A stretch of 64,000 nt of DNA from an uncultured Pseudomonadales bacterium (GCA_958296295.1 OY282460.1:2356001-2420000); one strand, 5' to 3'; numbered from the stretch's first letter, positions 35,485 through 45,356 are shown. The notes: generated by a model from the letters alone, not told the origin. Numbers and translations: made by a program.

Positions 35485-36723
35485 CTACATCACCAATTGG
35501 TTCATGCCCAATATGGGCACCAGGATGGCGAGCACGATGCCGAGCACCAAAGTCGCCATCACCAGCAGCATCAGCGGCTGGAACAGCTGCACCAGCGTGC
35601 TGACCAAGCGCGTCAGCTCCTGCTGCTGGTAGTGGGCCACCTTGCCGAGCATGGCGTCGAGTTCGCCGCTCGCCTCGCCGCTCGCAACCATGTGCAGAAG
35701 CATCGGCGGGAAATGGCCGACGGCCTCCAGCGCCGCCCGCAGGCTCGCGCCTTCGCTCACTCTTTCGACAGCGTCCGCCAGCCCTTGTTTCAACCACTGG
35801 TTAGTCACCACTTCGGTGGCGATTCGCATGGCGTCCACCAACGCGACGCCGCTGCTGGTGAGAATCGCCAGCGTGCCGGCGTAGCGCGCGGCATCGCCGC
35901 CGCGCACGATTTTGGCGACGACGGGCAGGGACAGCTTGCGGCGGTCCCATGCCAGGCGGAGGTTCGGCCGGGCGAGCAGCCAGCGCGCGACGGCCACCAC
36001 GCCGGCCACGGCCAACGCCAATACCCACCAGCGATTGTTCAAGAAGTCCGCCACCTCGATGAGCACGTTGGTCAGCACCGGCAGTTCCTGCTCCATGTCT
36101 TCGAACATCTCGACGATGTTCGGCACCACATAGACCATGAGGCCAAACACGATGATCACCGACACCACGAACAGGATGATCGGGTAGAACAAGGCCATTT
36201 GCACGTCGCGGCTGGCCTCGAAGCGCCGCTCGGTGTGGTCGGCCAGGTTTTCCAGCACAACGTGCAGATAGCCGGATTGCTCGCCGGCGGCCACGGTGGA
36301 ACGGTACATCGCGCCGAATGCCTGCGGATAATCCGCCAAGGCAGCGGCGAGCGAATAGCCTTCGAGCACGCGCGCCCGCACGTTCATCATGAGCGCCGAG
36401 ACGCGGCGCTGGTCCGTCTGCTGCGCGACGGTCTTCAACGCCTCTTCCACCGGCAGGCCGGCGGCGATGAGGGTGGCCAGTTGGCGCGTGATGAGCGCAA
36501 GCTCCAGCGCCGACAGCGCCCTGCCCCAACGCCATCGCCAGCGGCGGCTCGGCGTCTGCTTGGCGGCGCCATTGCCGCGGCTGGCATCCGTCGCCGCCAC
36601 GGACATCGGCGAAAGGCCCTGATCGCGCAGCGTCTGACGCACTTGCCGGCCGCTGTCGCCCTCGATCACGCCCTTGCGCTGACGCCCGCCGGCGTCCAGC
36701 GCCGTGTACTCGAAGACAGCCAT
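35485..36723 (-). CDS. gspF: type II secretion inner-membrane platform protein GspF
   Basis: A 412-residue polytopic protein at the core of the assembly platform. It starts MAVFEYTALDAGGRQRKGVIEGDSGRQVRQTLRDQGLSP, as usual for GspF/PilC. The two repeated T2SSF helical domains follow (LITRQLATLIAAGLPVEEALKTVAQQ and YAGTLAILTSSGVALVDAMRIATE), with three membrane helices (ALFYPIILFVVSVIIVFGLM, VLALAVAGVVAVARW, LMLLVMATLVLGIVLAILVP). ATG 36723 lies two bases after the gspE stop. Confidence 0.95.
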   Translation of the reverse strand: MAVFEYTALDAGGRQRKGVIEGDSGRQVRQTLRDQGLSPMSVAATDASRGNGAAKQTPSRRWRWRWGRALSALELALITRQLATLIAAGLPVEEALKTVAQQTDQRRVSALMMNVRARVLEGYSLAAALADYPQAFGAMYRSTVAAGEQSGYLHVVLENLADHTERRFEASRDVQMALFYPIILFVVSVIIVFGLMVYVVPNIVEMFEDMEQELPVLTNVLIEVADFLNNRWWVLALAVAGVVAVARWLLARPNLRLAWDRRKLSLPVVAKIVRGGDAARYAGTLAILTSSGVALVDAMRIATEVVTNQWLKQGLADAVERVSEGASLRAALEAVGHFPPMLLHMVASGEASGELDAMLGKVAHYQQQELTRLVSTLVQLFQPLMLLVMATLVLGIVLAILVPILGMNQLVM

Positions 36724-36725
36724 GG

Positions 36726-38342
36726 CTAGTCCGCCAAGCTGACGCGCATGACCTCCTGCGCGGAGGTGACGCCGGCCAGCACCTTGCGCCGGCCATCGTC
36801 GAGGATGCCGGGGCAGGTCCGGCGCGCGTACTCCGTGAGGGCTTGCTCGGACGCGCGGTCGTGGATGAGTTCGCGCATGCCGTCGTCCACCGTGGCGAGC
36901 TCGTAGATGCCGGTGCGCCCCTTGTAGCCCGAGTTGCCGCACTCCTCGCAACCGCGCGGCTGGAACACGGCATCGGCCGCCGCCCGGCCAAGCAGCCTTC
37001 GCTCGATCGGGCCAGGCTGAACGGCGGCCTTGCAGGCCGGGCAAAGCACGCGCACCAGCCGCTGCGCCAACATGCCGAGCACGCTGGAGGCGATGAGAAA
37101 CGGCTCCACGCCCATGTCCACCAGCCGCGTCACCGAGCCGATGGCGGTGTTGGTGTGGACGGTGGACATCACGAGGTGCCCGGTGAGGCTGGCCTGCACG
37201 GCCGTCTCGGCGGTTTCCAGGTCGCGGATCTCGCCGACCATCACCACGTCGGGATCCTGCCGCAGGATGGCCCGCAAGCCGCGGGCGAAGGTCATGTCCG
37301 CCTTTTCGTTCACTTGCGTTTGGCCGATGCCGGCGATCATGTATTCGATGGGATTCTCGATGGTGAGTATGTTGATGGAGTCCCGGTTGAGCTCGCCCAT
37401 CGCCGCGTACAACGTGGTGGTCTTGCCGGAGCCGGTGGGGCCGGTGACCAGGAAAATGCCGTGGGGACTGGCGACGACGTCGCGGACCCGGGCCAGCGTG
37501 GCGGCGTCCATGCCCAGATTGGGCAGCTCCAACGAGCCGACCTGCTTGTCGAGCAGCCGCAGCACCACCCGTTCGCCGTTACCCGTGGGCAGCGTGGAGA
37601 CGCGCACGTCCACTTCGCGCCCGCCGATGCGCAACGGAATGCGCCCGTCCTGCGGCACGCGCTTCTCGGCGATGTCCAGCTTCGCCATCACCTTGATGCG
37701 CGACACCAAAAGCGGCGCCAAGGCGCGTTTGGGGTTGACGGCTTCGCGCATCACGCCGTCCACGCGGAAGCGCACCTGCAGGAACTTCTCGAACGTCTCG
37801 ATGTGGACGTCGGACGCGCCGGCCCGAATGGCCTCGGCGAGCACCGCGTTGATGAGCTTGACGATGGGCGCGTCGCCCTCTTGATCCAGCAGATCCTCGG
37901 TTTCCGGCACGGAGTCCGCGAGGCTGGCGAGATCGAGATGATCGCCGATGTCCGCGACCATCTGTTTGGCTTCGGAGGAATCGCGCACATAGGCGGCGGT
38001 GAGAAGCGCCTCGAACTCGCCTTCGGCGACCGTGCGCAGCCGGAAACGGCGTCCGGTGACGCGCTTGATCTCCGCCAGCGTGGCGAGCGCCGGCGGCGCT
38101 TTGGCGGCCACATCCAATTTGCCGTCGTCCAGCTCGCGGACCACGACAACGCCAAACCGGCGCGCGAACGCAAAGGGCAGCAGCGGGCCGACAGCCACCG
38201 GGTCGAGCCCGTCCGCGCCGCCGTTCACCGCCGTGGTTCGCCGCGCCAACGCCGCGGCTTGCGGGACGGCTTCGGCATCGGCGTTCACAGGTGCCCTGCT
38301 GCCGTCCGATCTCTCGCGGCCTCTCGTGGCGTCCCTTTCCAA
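36726..38342 (-). CDS. gspE: type II secretion ATPase GspE
   Basis: A 538-residue hexameric AAA-like ATPase that powers pseudopilus assembly. An N1/N2 domain (LPFAFARRFGVVV to EAKQMVADI) leads to the ATPase core. Walker A is VTGPTGSGKTTTLYAAM. The Asp box, Walker B (ILRQDPDVVMVGEIRDLETAE) and His box (GHLVMSTVHTNTAI) follow. The zinc-binding tetracysteine motif is CPAC with CEECGNSGYKGRTG. The TTG at 38342 has a GGAG site 7 bases upstream; a GTG at 38288 would give a shorter product. It is first in the operon, and gspC and gspD are absent from the window. Confidence 0.95.
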   Translation of the reverse strand: MERDATRGRERSDGSRAPVNADAEAVPQAAALARRTTAVNGGADGLDPVAVGPLLPFAFARRFGVVVVRELDDGKLDVAAKAPPALATLAEIKRVTGRRFRLRTVAEGEFEALLTAAYVRDSSEAKQMVADIGDHLDLASLADSVPETEDLLDQEGDAPIVKLINAVLAEAIRAGASDVHIETFEKFLQVRFRVDGVMREAVNPKRALAPLLVSRIKVMAKLDIAEKRVPQDGRIPLRIGGREVDVRVSTLPTGNGERVVLRLLDKQVGSLELPNLGMDAATLARVRDVVASPHGIFLVTGPTGSGKTTTLYAAMGELNRDSINILTIENPIEYMIAGIGQTQVNEKADMTFARGLRAILRQDPDVVMVGEIRDLETAETAVQASLTGHLVMSTVHTNTAIGSVTRLVDMGVEPFLIASSVLGMLAQRLVRVLCPACKAAVQPGPIERRLLGRAAADAVFQPRGCEECGNSGYKGRTGIYELATVDDGMRELIHDRASEQALTEYARRTCPGILDDGRRKVLAGVTSAQEVMRVSLAD

Positions 38343-38475
38343 GCGATTTCTCCGGCCCTGCGGCGCTCTGGTGAGAGCATAGCACCACCTGCGGTTTCAA
38401 CCTTGCGGACGAATTGCCGGCCCGCCGGTGTTTGGACCGTTTCCCGGCGGCAAAGTCGCATCCCGACGGGAGGCG

Positions 38476-38481
38476 TAGAAT
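38476..38481 (+). promoter_or_regulatory. possible -10 element (TAGAAT) of pyrB
   Basis: TAGAAT identical to the element before the acyl-CoA dehydrogenase. It lies 56 bases before the chosen TTG start of pyrB and overlaps an in-frame ATG at 38480. No good -35 is visible. Confidence 0.25.
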
Positions 38482-38536
38482 GCTTGCTCCAAGGAACGCC
38501 GCGCGGCGAATCTCTGAACGCGCCAGAGGATCAACC

Positions 38537-39568
38537 TTGGACTTCGTGGGCAGCCACATATTGTCGGTGGAACAGTTCGAGCGGACGGACATCGACGATC
38601 TCTTCGCCGTTGCGGACGCCATGCTGCCCTACGCCGATCGGCAGCGCATCACCCGCGTCTTGGAAGGCGCGATCCTCACCAACATGTTCTTCGAGCCGAG
38701 CACGCGCACGCGGGTTTCGTTCGGGTCCGCCTTCAACCTCTTGGGCGGCGACGTCCGCGAGACCACCGGCATGCGCGCCTCGTCGCTGGCGAAAGGCGAG
38801 TCGCTGTACGACACCGCCCGCGTGCTCTCCGGCTACAGCGACGTCATCGTCATGCGGCATCCGGTGGAAGGCGCGGTGGCGGAGTTCGCCGCGGCGTCGC
38901 GGGTGCCGGTGCTGAACGCCGGCGACGGCGCCAACGAGCACCCCAGCCAAGCCCTTCTCGACCTCTACACCGTGCGCCGGGAACTCGCCGACCGCGGCCA
39001 CGCCATCGACGGGTTGCGAATCGCCGTCATCGGGGACTTGAAGCACGGGCGCGCCGTGCATTCGCTGTTGAAACTGCTGGTGTTGTTCGAGGACGTGTCG
39101 GTGCATCTGGTGTCGCCGCCCGGCCTCGAGGCGCCGCCGGACACGACCGCCGCGCTACGCGAACGCGGACACGCGGTGGAGGTGTTCCACACGTTGGCGG
39201 ACGGCATCGGGCATGTGGACATCCTGTATGTCACGCGCACGCAGGAGGAGCGTTTCGCCAGCCAGGCGGAGGCCGACCACTACCGCGGCCTGTTTCGCGT
39301 CAACCAGGCGATCTACACCGAGCACTGCGAACCGAACACCGTGATCATGCATCCCCTGCCCCGCGACTCGCGGGCCCAAGCCCAGGAACTGGACGACGAC
39401 CTCATCGCCAACCCCAACCTCGCCATCTTCCGGCAAACGGACAACGGCGTTGTGGTGCGAATGGCGCTCTTCGCCATGGTGCTTGATGTGGCGGCGCAGG
39501 TGCACGAGCGCGCCCAACCCGTAACCTGGTACACGGCCAGACGCACGCCGCCATCCGGCCGGGGCTGA
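38537..39568 (+). CDS. pyrB: aspartate carbamoyltransferase
   Basis: Condenses carbamoyl phosphate and aspartate in pyrimidine synthesis. The 343-residue protein has the carbamoyl-phosphate loop [20 protein letters not shown], then [39 protein letters not shown], the HPLPR loop, and the aspartate-domain segment [10 protein letters not shown]. The N-terminus [18 protein letters not shown] matches the less common ATCase group that acts without the E. coli-type partner arrangement. The TTG at 38537 (after AGAGGATC) matches this conserved start; an ATG at 38480 would add 19 non-conserved residues. No pyrI or pyrC is adjacent. Confidence 0.92.
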   Translation: MDFVGSHILSVEQFERTDIDDLFAVADAMLPYADRQRITRVLEGAILTNMFFEPSTRTRVSFGSAFNLLGGDVRETTGMRASSLAKGESLYDTARVLSGYSDVIVMRHPVEGAVAEFAAASRVPVLNAGDGANEHPSQALLDLYTVRRELADRGHAIDGLRIAVIGDLKHGRAVHSLLKLLVLFEDVSVHLVSPPGLEAPPDTTAALRERGHAVEVFHTLADGIGHVDILYVTRTQEERFASQAEADHYRGLFRVNQAIYTEHCEPNTVIMHPLPRDSRAQAQELDDDLIANPNLAIFRQTDNGVVVRMALFAMVLDVAAQVHERAQPVTWYTARRTPPSGRG

Positions 39569-39579
39569 CGCCGGCTTGG

Positions 39580-39598
39580 ACGCGCCGCAGGCGTCCGC
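39580..39598. terminator. hairpin between convergent pyrB and etfA
   Basis: GGACGC and GCGTCC form a 6-bp GC stem around a 7-base loop, midway between the two convergent stops. There is no T-tract, so it is at best a weak bidirectional terminator. Confidence 0.35.
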
Positions 39599-39610
39599 AA
39601 CCGCCTGGCT

Positions 39611-40552
39611 CTACAGCGCGGCCTCCAACTCCGGCAACGCTTGAAACAGGTCCGCCACCAGGCCGTAGTCCGCCACTTGGAAAATCGGCGCGTCTTCGTC
39701 CTTGTTTATGGCGACGATCACTTTCGAGTCTTTCATGCCCGCCAGGTGCTGGATGGCCCCGGATATGCCGACGGCGATGTAGAGGTCCGGCGCGACGATC
39801 TTGCCCGTCTGCCCCACTTGCATGTCGTTCGGCACGAAACCGGCGTCCACCGCGGCGCGAGACGCGCCGACCGCCGCGCCGAGCTTGTCGGCGATGCCTT
39901 CGAGCAAGGCGAAGTTCTCGCCGTCTTGCATGCCGCGCCCGCCGGAGATGACGATGGACGCGGCGGTGAGCTCCGGGCGCTCCGACTGGGCGATCTCCGC
40001 GCCGACGAACCGCGACGCCGCGGCGTCGTGGACCGCGTCCACGGCTTCCACCGCGGCAGCGCCGCCGTGCGCGGGCGCGGGGTCGAAACCGGTGCCGCGC
40101 ACGGACACCACCTTGCGGGCATCGTCCGACTTCACCGTGGCAATGGCGTTGCCGGCGTATATGGGACGGCGGAACGTGTCCGGCGCGTCCACGCCGATGA
40201 TGTCCGACACCATTTGCACATCCAAGAGCGCCGCCACCCGCGGCAGGAAGTTCTTGCCGGTGGTGGTGTGGGCGCCGAGGATGTGGTCGTAGCCGGCGCC
40301 GACATCGGCCACCAACGCCGCCAAGTTTTCCGCCAACGCGTGTTCGTAGGCGGGGTGATCCGCCAAGAGCACCTTGCCGGCGCCGCCGATGCCGGCGGCC
40401 TCCTCGGCCACTTTGCCGCAGCCGCTGCCGGCCACCAGGATGTCGAAACCGCCGCCGTCACCGCGGCCAACCGCCTGGGCGGCCTTGACCACGCTCAAGG
40501 TGACCGGGCGCAACGCCGCGTTGTCGTGTTCGGCAACCACCAGAATGCCCAT
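39611..40552 (-). CDS. etfA: electron transfer flavoprotein alpha subunit
   Basis: A 313-residue FAD-binding subunit of ETF that accepts electrons from acyl-CoA dehydrogenases. The N-terminal domain starts [16 protein letters not shown]. The FAD domain shows [56 protein letters not shown] and [20 protein letters not shown], the family signature. It is 17 bases downstream of etfB. It works with etfB and the ETF-QO encoded nearby to feed electrons into the quinone pool. Confidence 0.97.
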   Translation of the reverse strand: MGILVVAEHDNAALRPVTLSVVKAAQAVGRGDGGGFDILVAGSGCGKVAEEAAGIGGAGKVLLADHPAYEHALAENLAALVADVGAGYDHILGAHTTTGKNFLPRVAALLDVQMVSDIIGVDAPDTFRRPIYAGNAIATVKSDDARKVVSVRGTGFDPAPAHGGAAAVEAVDAVHDAAASRFVGAEIAQSERPELTAASIVISGGRGMQDGENFALLEGIADKLGAAVGASRAAVDAGFVPNDMQVGQTGKIVAPDLYIAVGISGAIQHLAGMKDSKVIVAINKDEDAPIFQVADYGLVADLFQALPELEAAL

Positions 40553-40569
40553 GTTCGCGCCCTCCCCCG

Positions 40570-41328
40570 CTACACCGCGTCTATGACTTTGGCTTCGTTG
40601 CGCAGCTTGTCCACCAACGCCTCGACGTTTTCCACCTTGACACCGGCTTGGCGCTCGGCCGGCGGCGCCACTTCGACCACCCGGGTGCGCCGCCCCACAT
40701 CCACGCCCAGCGCGGCCGGCGTGGTGGTGTCGAGCGGCTTGCGCTTCGCCTTCATGATGTTCGGCAGGGAGGCGTAGCGCGGCTCGTTCAGGCGCAGGTC
40801 CGTGGTGATGACGATGGGCAGTTTGAGCGAAACGGTCTCAAGCCCGCCGTCCACTTCGCGCACCACTTCGGCCGTGTCGTCACGCACATCGAGTTTGGAG
40901 GCGAAGGTGCCTTGCGGCAATCCGGCCAGCGCCGCGAACATCGGCCCGGTCTGGCTGTTGTCGCCGTCGATGCTCTGTTTGCCGAAGATGACGATGCCGG
41001 GTCGCTCTTGATCGTGGATGGCCTTCAACACCTTGGCGACGGCCAAGGGCTCCAAGTCCGCGTCCGCCTCCACCAGAATGGCCCGGTCGGCGCCGAGGGC
41101 CAGACAGGTGCGGAGCTGCTCTTGGCAGCGGCTCTCGCCCACGGCAACGGCGATCACCTCGCTGGCCACGCCGGCCTCTTTCAGACGCACCGCCTCCTCG
41201 ATGCCGATCTCGCAGAACGGATTCACCGCCATCTTCACGTTGGCCAGATCGATGCCGGTGCCGTCGGGCTTGACCCGCACTTTCACGTTGGCGTCCACGA
41301 CGCGCTTCACCGGAACTAGTACCTTCAT
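40570..41328 (-). CDS. etfB: electron transfer flavoprotein beta subunit
   Basis: A 252-residue AMP-binding subunit of ETF. Features include [69 protein letters not shown] and the signature segment [37 protein letters not shown] 41328 matches the conserved start; the frame open to 41370 is not needed. It is first in the etfBA operon. Confidence 0.97.
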   Translation of the reverse strand: MKVLVPVKRVVDANVKVRVKPDGTGIDLANVKMAVNPFCEIGIEEAVRLKEAGVASEVIAVAVGESRCQEQLRTCLALGADRAILVEADADLEPLAVAKVLKAIHDQERPGIVIFGKQSIDGDNSQTGPMFAALAGLPQGTFASKLDVRDDTAEVVREVDGGLETVSLKLPIVITTDLRLNEPRYASLPNIMKAKRKPLDTTTPAALGVDVGRRTRVVEVAPPAERQAGVKVENVEALVDKLRNEAKVIDAV

Positions 41329-41399
41329 GTGCCCCCGACTTCCCAGCTGCGTTTGCGCGCCCGTCGCCACCGACGTCCGGGACGGGCCCCGGTTTCCGC

Positions 41400-42009
41400 G
41401 ACGTTCGCTCCTTACAGTCGGTCATTTTCCTACATTCGCCCGCTTTGTTGAAGGGCGCGAACTCGGCGTTCAACGATCCATGTCCATAGCGTTCCGCGTC
41501 CGGTTGGCGAGGTGGTGGCCCGCGCCCTCTGCACAAGTACGCGGCCCATTGGATCATTTGTCCGATGGCGGCGTCGCCTAGCGGTTCCAGCGCGTCCTCG
41601 GGCGGGCGAAGCGTTCGGCCGTCGGCGAACTCGGAAACGAAACGCGCCGCGCCTGGACAGTCGAGGCCCGGGTTGCCCCAGAGAATGTCGGCTGGCCCGC
41701 CGGGATCGCGACGGACGCCCTGGCGCATCAACTCGTCGGCTGCCCGGCCCCTGGCTTCGCCAAGCAGCCGTTTTCGGGCAGGGCGCGCTCGAGCCAGTTC
41801 GACAGGCGGAACATGTCGATGGGCGGATTCCATCCGCAGGACATCCGATCGCCCGCGATCAGCCATTCGGCCGCGTCGGGGCCGGCGTGGCGCCCGCCGG
41901 CCGGGTTCAGCCGCAAGGCGGGTTCGCCGCGGATCAACACGAGCAGGCGCGGCTTGTTCGCCTTCTTCTCGATCGTCGCGATGGCGCGCCGGCCTCCGGC
42001 TCCTCTCAT
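41400..42009 (-). pseudogene. unrecognised conserved-looking gene, frameshifted and without a clear stop
   Basis: From ATG 42009 one frame gives KPRLLVLIRGEPALRLNPAG, HAGPDAAEWLIAGDRMSCGW, NPPIDMFRLSNWLERALPEN. Between about 41745 and 41775 the sense passes to another frame: ADELMRQGVRRDPGGPADIL, WGNPGLDCPGAARFVSEFAD, then LEPLGDAAIGQMIQWAAYLC. That frame has no stop until deep inside etfB, so the 3' end also looks damaged (end given is approximate). Both halves read like real protein. I do not know the family. It is divergent from ETF-QO and directly upstream of etfBA. Confidence 0.55.
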
Positions 42010-42080
42010 GGGTTGAATCTCAGCGCGGATCGTCGGCTGTGCGAACAGGTGATGCTCATCTTCTCATTGGACCGGCGTTC

Positions 42081-42110
42081 TTGGGCGCGTTTCGGCCTCG
42101 CGCCTATAAT
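42081..42110 (+). promoter_or_regulatory. sigma-70-type promoter of ETF-QO
   Basis: A perfect TATAAT (42105-42110) with TTGGGC 18 bases upstream (42081-42086). It lies 35 bases before the GTG of ETF-QO. Confidence 0.6.
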
Positions 42111-42144
42111 CTTCCACGCTGGAAGGGCGCAAAGGGAGGATGCC

Positions 42145-43806
42145 GTGCCGGAACAAGCTCGCGAGTCGATGGATTTCGACGTGGTGATCGTCGGCGGCGG
42201 CCCGTCCGGTTTGGCCGCGGCCTGCCGTTTGATGCAGCTGGGCGAGGCGGCCGGCCGGGAGATAAGCGTCTGTTTGGTGGAGAAGGGCTCGGAGATCGGC
42301 GCCCACATCCTCTCCGGGGCGGTGTTGGCGCCAAAGGCCTTGCACGAGCTCTTCCCGGACGCCGTGGAACGCGGGGCGCCCCTTGGCGTGCCGGTCACGG
42401 ACGACCGCTTCCACTTCCTGGTGAACGACACCAATCACATCCTGCTGCCGTCGTGGGCGGTGCCGAAGGCGAGCCGCAACGGGGGCAACCACACGCTGTC
42501 GCTCGGCAACCTCTGCCGCTGGCTTGGCGAGCAGGCCGAGACCGCCGGCGTGCACGTGTTTCCGGGCTTCGCCGCGGCCGAGATTCTCTACGACGGGAAC
42601 GGCGGCGTGCGAGGCGTCGCCACCACGGACATGGGGGTCGGCGCCGATGGCGAACAGAAGGCGAACTTCGAGCCGGGATACGAGCTGCTGGCCGCCTACA
42701 CGGTGTTCGCGGAAGGCTGCCGCGGGCACCTCGGCAAGCAGCTGATGGAGCGCTTCGATCTCTCCGCCGGGGCCACCCCCCAGCACTACGCCATCGGCCT
42801 CAAGGAACTCTGGGACGTGCCCGGCGAACACCACCATCCGGGCCGCGTGTTGCACAACATCGGCTGGCCGCTCGGCCGCGTCCGCGGCCCCGGCATGGGT
42901 TCTTTCCTTTATCACCAGGAAAACAACCAGGTGGCGCTCGGCATAATCGTCGACTTGGCCTACAAGAACCCGCACCTCTCGCCTTTCGACGAGCTGCAGC
43001 GCCTCAAGCACCATCCGCTCTTCGCCCGGACGTTGACCGGAGGAACCCGCGTGTCCTACGGCGCGCGCGCCATCGTCAAAGGCGGCTGGCAGGCGCTGCC
43101 GAAACTGACGGCGCCAGGCGCGCTCCTCGTGGGCGACGACGCCGGCTTTCTCAACATGCTGAAGATCAAGGGCACGCACACGGCCATGAAATCCGGCATG
43201 ATCGCCGCCGAGACGGTTTTCGACGCCCTCGCCCGCGGCGACGCCGGCACGGATCTGCGGGACTATCGCGCCCGCGTGGACGCCTCTTGGCTTGGCGAAG
43301 AACTGCACCGGGCGCGCAACGTCGGCCCGGCGCTGCACAAGTTCGGGCCGCTTCTCGGCTCCAAGTACGCGCGCGTGGACCAGTTGCTCGCTCGCGGGCG
43401 AATGCCGTTCACGCTGAAAAACCCCGTGGCGGACCACGACCGCCTGCTGCCGGCGAACAGGGCGCGGCGGATCGAGTACCCGAAGCCGGACGGCGTGCTC
43501 TCCTTCGACAAGCTCTCCTCCGTTTTCCTCTCCAACACCAACCACGAGGAGGATCAACCCTGCCACTTGCGGCTCGCGGACGCCGAGGCGCCGGTGCGCG
43601 ACAACCTGCCCCGCTACGACGAGCCCGCGCAACGCTACTGTCCGGCAGGGGTTTACGAAGTGGTCTCCAGCGCCGACGGGCCGCGCTTCCAAATCAACGC
43701 CCAGAACTGCGTGCATTGCAAGACCTGCGACATCAAGGACCCGGCGCAGAACATCACTTGGATCGCCCCGGAAGGCACCGGCGGGCCGAACTACGGCAAC
43801 ATGTGA
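42145..43806 (+). CDS. electron transfer flavoprotein-ubiquinone oxidoreductase
   Basis: Membrane-associated FAD and 4Fe-4S protein that oxidises ETF and reduces ubiquinone. The 553-residue product has the dinucleotide motif VVIVGGGPSGLAAACRL, the segment KGSEIGAHILSGAVL, the quinone/membrane-contact region, and GDDAGFLNMLKIKGTHTAMKSGM. The C-terminal ferredoxin-like cluster is CPAGVYEV with NCVHCKTCDIKDPAQNITW, and the protein ends GPNYGNM. The GTG at 42145 follows a strong AAAGGGAGG; an ATG at 42169 is possible. Together with etfBA and the acyl-CoA dehydrogenase it forms a beta-oxidation electron route. Confidence 0.96.
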   Translation: MPEQARESMDFDVVIVGGGPSGLAAACRLMQLGEAAGREISVCLVEKGSEIGAHILSGAVLAPKALHELFPDAVERGAPLGVPVTDDRFHFLVNDTNHILLPSWAVPKASRNGGNHTLSLGNLCRWLGEQAETAGVHVFPGFAAAEILYDGNGGVRGVATTDMGVGADGEQKANFEPGYELLAAYTVFAEGCRGHLGKQLMERFDLSAGATPQHYAIGLKELWDVPGEHHHPGRVLHNIGWPLGRVRGPGMGSFLYHQENNQVALGIIVDLAYKNPHLSPFDELQRLKHHPLFARTLTGGTRVSYGARAIVKGGWQALPKLTAPGALLVGDDAGFLNMLKIKGTHTAMKSGMIAAETVFDALARGDAGTDLRDYRARVDASWLGEELHRARNVGPALHKFGPLLGSKYARVDQLLARGRMPFTLKNPVADHDRLLPANRARRIEYPKPDGVLSFDKLSSVFLSNTNHEEDQPCHLRLADAEAPVRDNLPRYDEPAQRYCPAGVYEVVSSADGPRFQINAQNCVHCKTCDIKDPAQNITWIAPEGTGGPNYGNM

Positions 43807-43841
43807 GACGTTGCCGCGGCGATCAGGCCGATGCGGGGCTG

Positions 43842-44384
43842 TCAGTGCGGCACGCCGACGCTCCCAAGGACGAACCGCGCGCCACCGCTCCACACCGAGA
43901 TGTCGCCGTCCGGCCCCTCGTCCGCCAACTCCGCCAAGTGGTAGAACATCGGCCGCGCGATGAGAGCGCGCAACCCCCGGCGCACCTCGATGTACGGGCG
44001 TGGCCGGCCGCCTCTCTCCTCCACCGTGATCGGGTGCGTCGCGCTCGCCACCACCGCATCGCCCACATTGGTGTTGAACAACACCCGCCGCGCCGCGCCC
44101 GCGCCATCGCACTCCATGCCCACCGCAAGGAATGGCGCGTCCTCCACGGTGATGCGGAGCTTTTCCGCCGGCGTCACCAAGTAGTAGACGCCATCGTCCA
44201 AGCGCAACACCGTGGCGAACAGCTTGACGATGGCCGGGCGCTTTATGGGCGCGCCTTCGTGGAACCACACCCCGCTGGCGGCGATGCGGATGTCGATGGC
44301 GCCGACGCGGGATGGACGCCACTGCGCGACGGGCGGCATTCGACGGGAGTTGGCGGCGGCGAGCAGGGCCTCGAACGCGCTCAC
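43842..44384 (-). CDS. DUF1285 family protein
   Basis: A 180-residue small cytoplasmic protein matching DUF1285: AIDIRIAASGVWFHEGAPIKRPAIVKLFATVLRLDDGVYYLVTPAEKLRITVEDAPFLAVGMECDG, then NTNVGDAVVASATHPITVEE and YIEVRRGLRALIARPMFYHLAE. Family members lack a proven function. It lies 6 bases after the moaA-like gene on the same strand, so the two are probably co-transcribed. Confidence 0.88.
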   Translation of the reverse strand: MSAFEALLAAANSRRMPPVAQWRPSRVGAIDIRIAASGVWFHEGAPIKRPAIVKLFATVLRLDDGVYYLVTPAEKLRITVEDAPFLAVGMECDGAGAARRVLFNTNVGDAVVASATHPITVEERGGRPRPYIEVRRGLRALIARPMFYHLAELADEGPDGDISVWSGGARFVLGSVGVPH

Positions 44385-44390
44385 GGCGGT

Positions 44391-45356
44391 TCAGCCGCCG
44401 ATGAACTTCATCACCGTCACCTCGCCCGTGAATTGCACCGTCTGCTTGTCCCCCAAAGCCCGGGTGAGGCGGCTGCGCAACCCCTCGCGCGCCTCGTCGT
44501 CGGGCAGCCCCAGCAAGTCCGTGATGGCGTGGCGTTTGCTGTTCGACAGGCAGCCGTAGAGATAGCCGTTGGAGGATAGGCGCAGGCGCGTGCAAGAAGC
44601 GCAGAAGGGCTCGGATTCGTTGGCGATCACCCCAAAGGCGCCTTTGCCGGGGATCTCGTAGCGCACGGATGTGGAGTCGAACGGGGCGTCCGTGCGGGCG
44701 AACTCGTGACGGGTGGCGACGAGCGCGAGGATGTCGTCCATGCCGAAGAACTCGCGCCCGTAGGTGGCGTCGTGTCTTAGGTGCCCCATGTTCATCAGCT
44801 CGATGAAGCGCAGTTCGATGCCGCGTTCCAAGCAGTAGTCCAGCATCGGCAATATCTGATCGACGTTGGCGGAGCGCATCGGCACCATGTTCACCTTCAC
44901 CTTGAGGCCGTACTCCACCATCAAGTCGATGCCGCGCAGCACGGTGGCCAGATCGCCGCTGCGGGCGATGGCGCGAAAGGCCAGCGGATTCAACGTGTCC
45001 AAGCTCACGTTGATGCGCTGAAGGCCGGCCGATCGGATGATATCGGCCTTGCGCGGCAGCAATTGGCCGTTGGTGGTGACGGACACGTCCCGAAGCGGCA
45101 GCCGCATGACCGCCGGCAGGAAGGCGTCGAACTTGGGCGAAAGCAGCGGTTCGCCGCCGGTGACGCGCAGCTTGTCGATGCCCGCGGTCTCCATGAGCAA
45201 GCGCACCGCGCGCAGCAGCTGCTCCGCGCCGAGTTCGGCAACCGCCGCTTGCAACCGCCGGCCGTTCGGCACGCAGTAGGAGCACGCGTAATTGCAGGCC
45301 GCGGTCAGGCTGACGCGGAGGTTGCGGAAACGACGGCCCTGGGCGTCGACGATCAT
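44391..45356 (-). CDS. moaA: MoaA-like radical SAM protein (GTP 3',8-cyclase)
   Basis: First step of molybdenum cofactor synthesis. The 321-residue protein has the radical-SAM cluster CNYACSYC (Cys21, Cys25, Cys28), the GGEPLLSPK motif, and the second 4Fe-4S cluster CASCTRLRLSSNGYLYGC that binds GTP. The C-terminal diglycine (KFIGG) required for MoaA activity is present. ATG 45356 is used; upstream open frame is arginine-rich. No other moa or mob gene is adjacent. It heads a two-gene unit with DUF1285, so a specialised MoaA paralogue is possible. Confidence 0.85.
   Translation of the reverse strand: MIVDAQGRRFRNLRVSLTAACNYACSYCVPNGRRLQAAVAELGAEQLLRAVRLLMETAGIDKLRVTGGEPLLSPKFDAFLPAVMRLPLRDVSVTTNGQLLPRKADIIRSAGLQRINVSLDTLNPLAFRAIARSGDLATVLRGIDLMVEYGLKVKVNMVPMRSANVDQILPMLDYCLERGIELRFIELMNMGHLRHDATYGREFFGMDDILALVATRHEFARTDAPFDSTSVRYEIPGKGAFGVIANESEPFCASCTRLRLSSNGYLYGCLSNSKRHAITDLLGLPDDEAREGLRSRLTRALGDKQTVQFTGEVTVMKFIGG

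Noticed and set aside
42064..45285. 1,073-residue minus-strand frame across ETF-QO, DUF1285 and moaA
   Set aside because: It is out of frame with the real minus-strand genes and antisense to ETF-QO.
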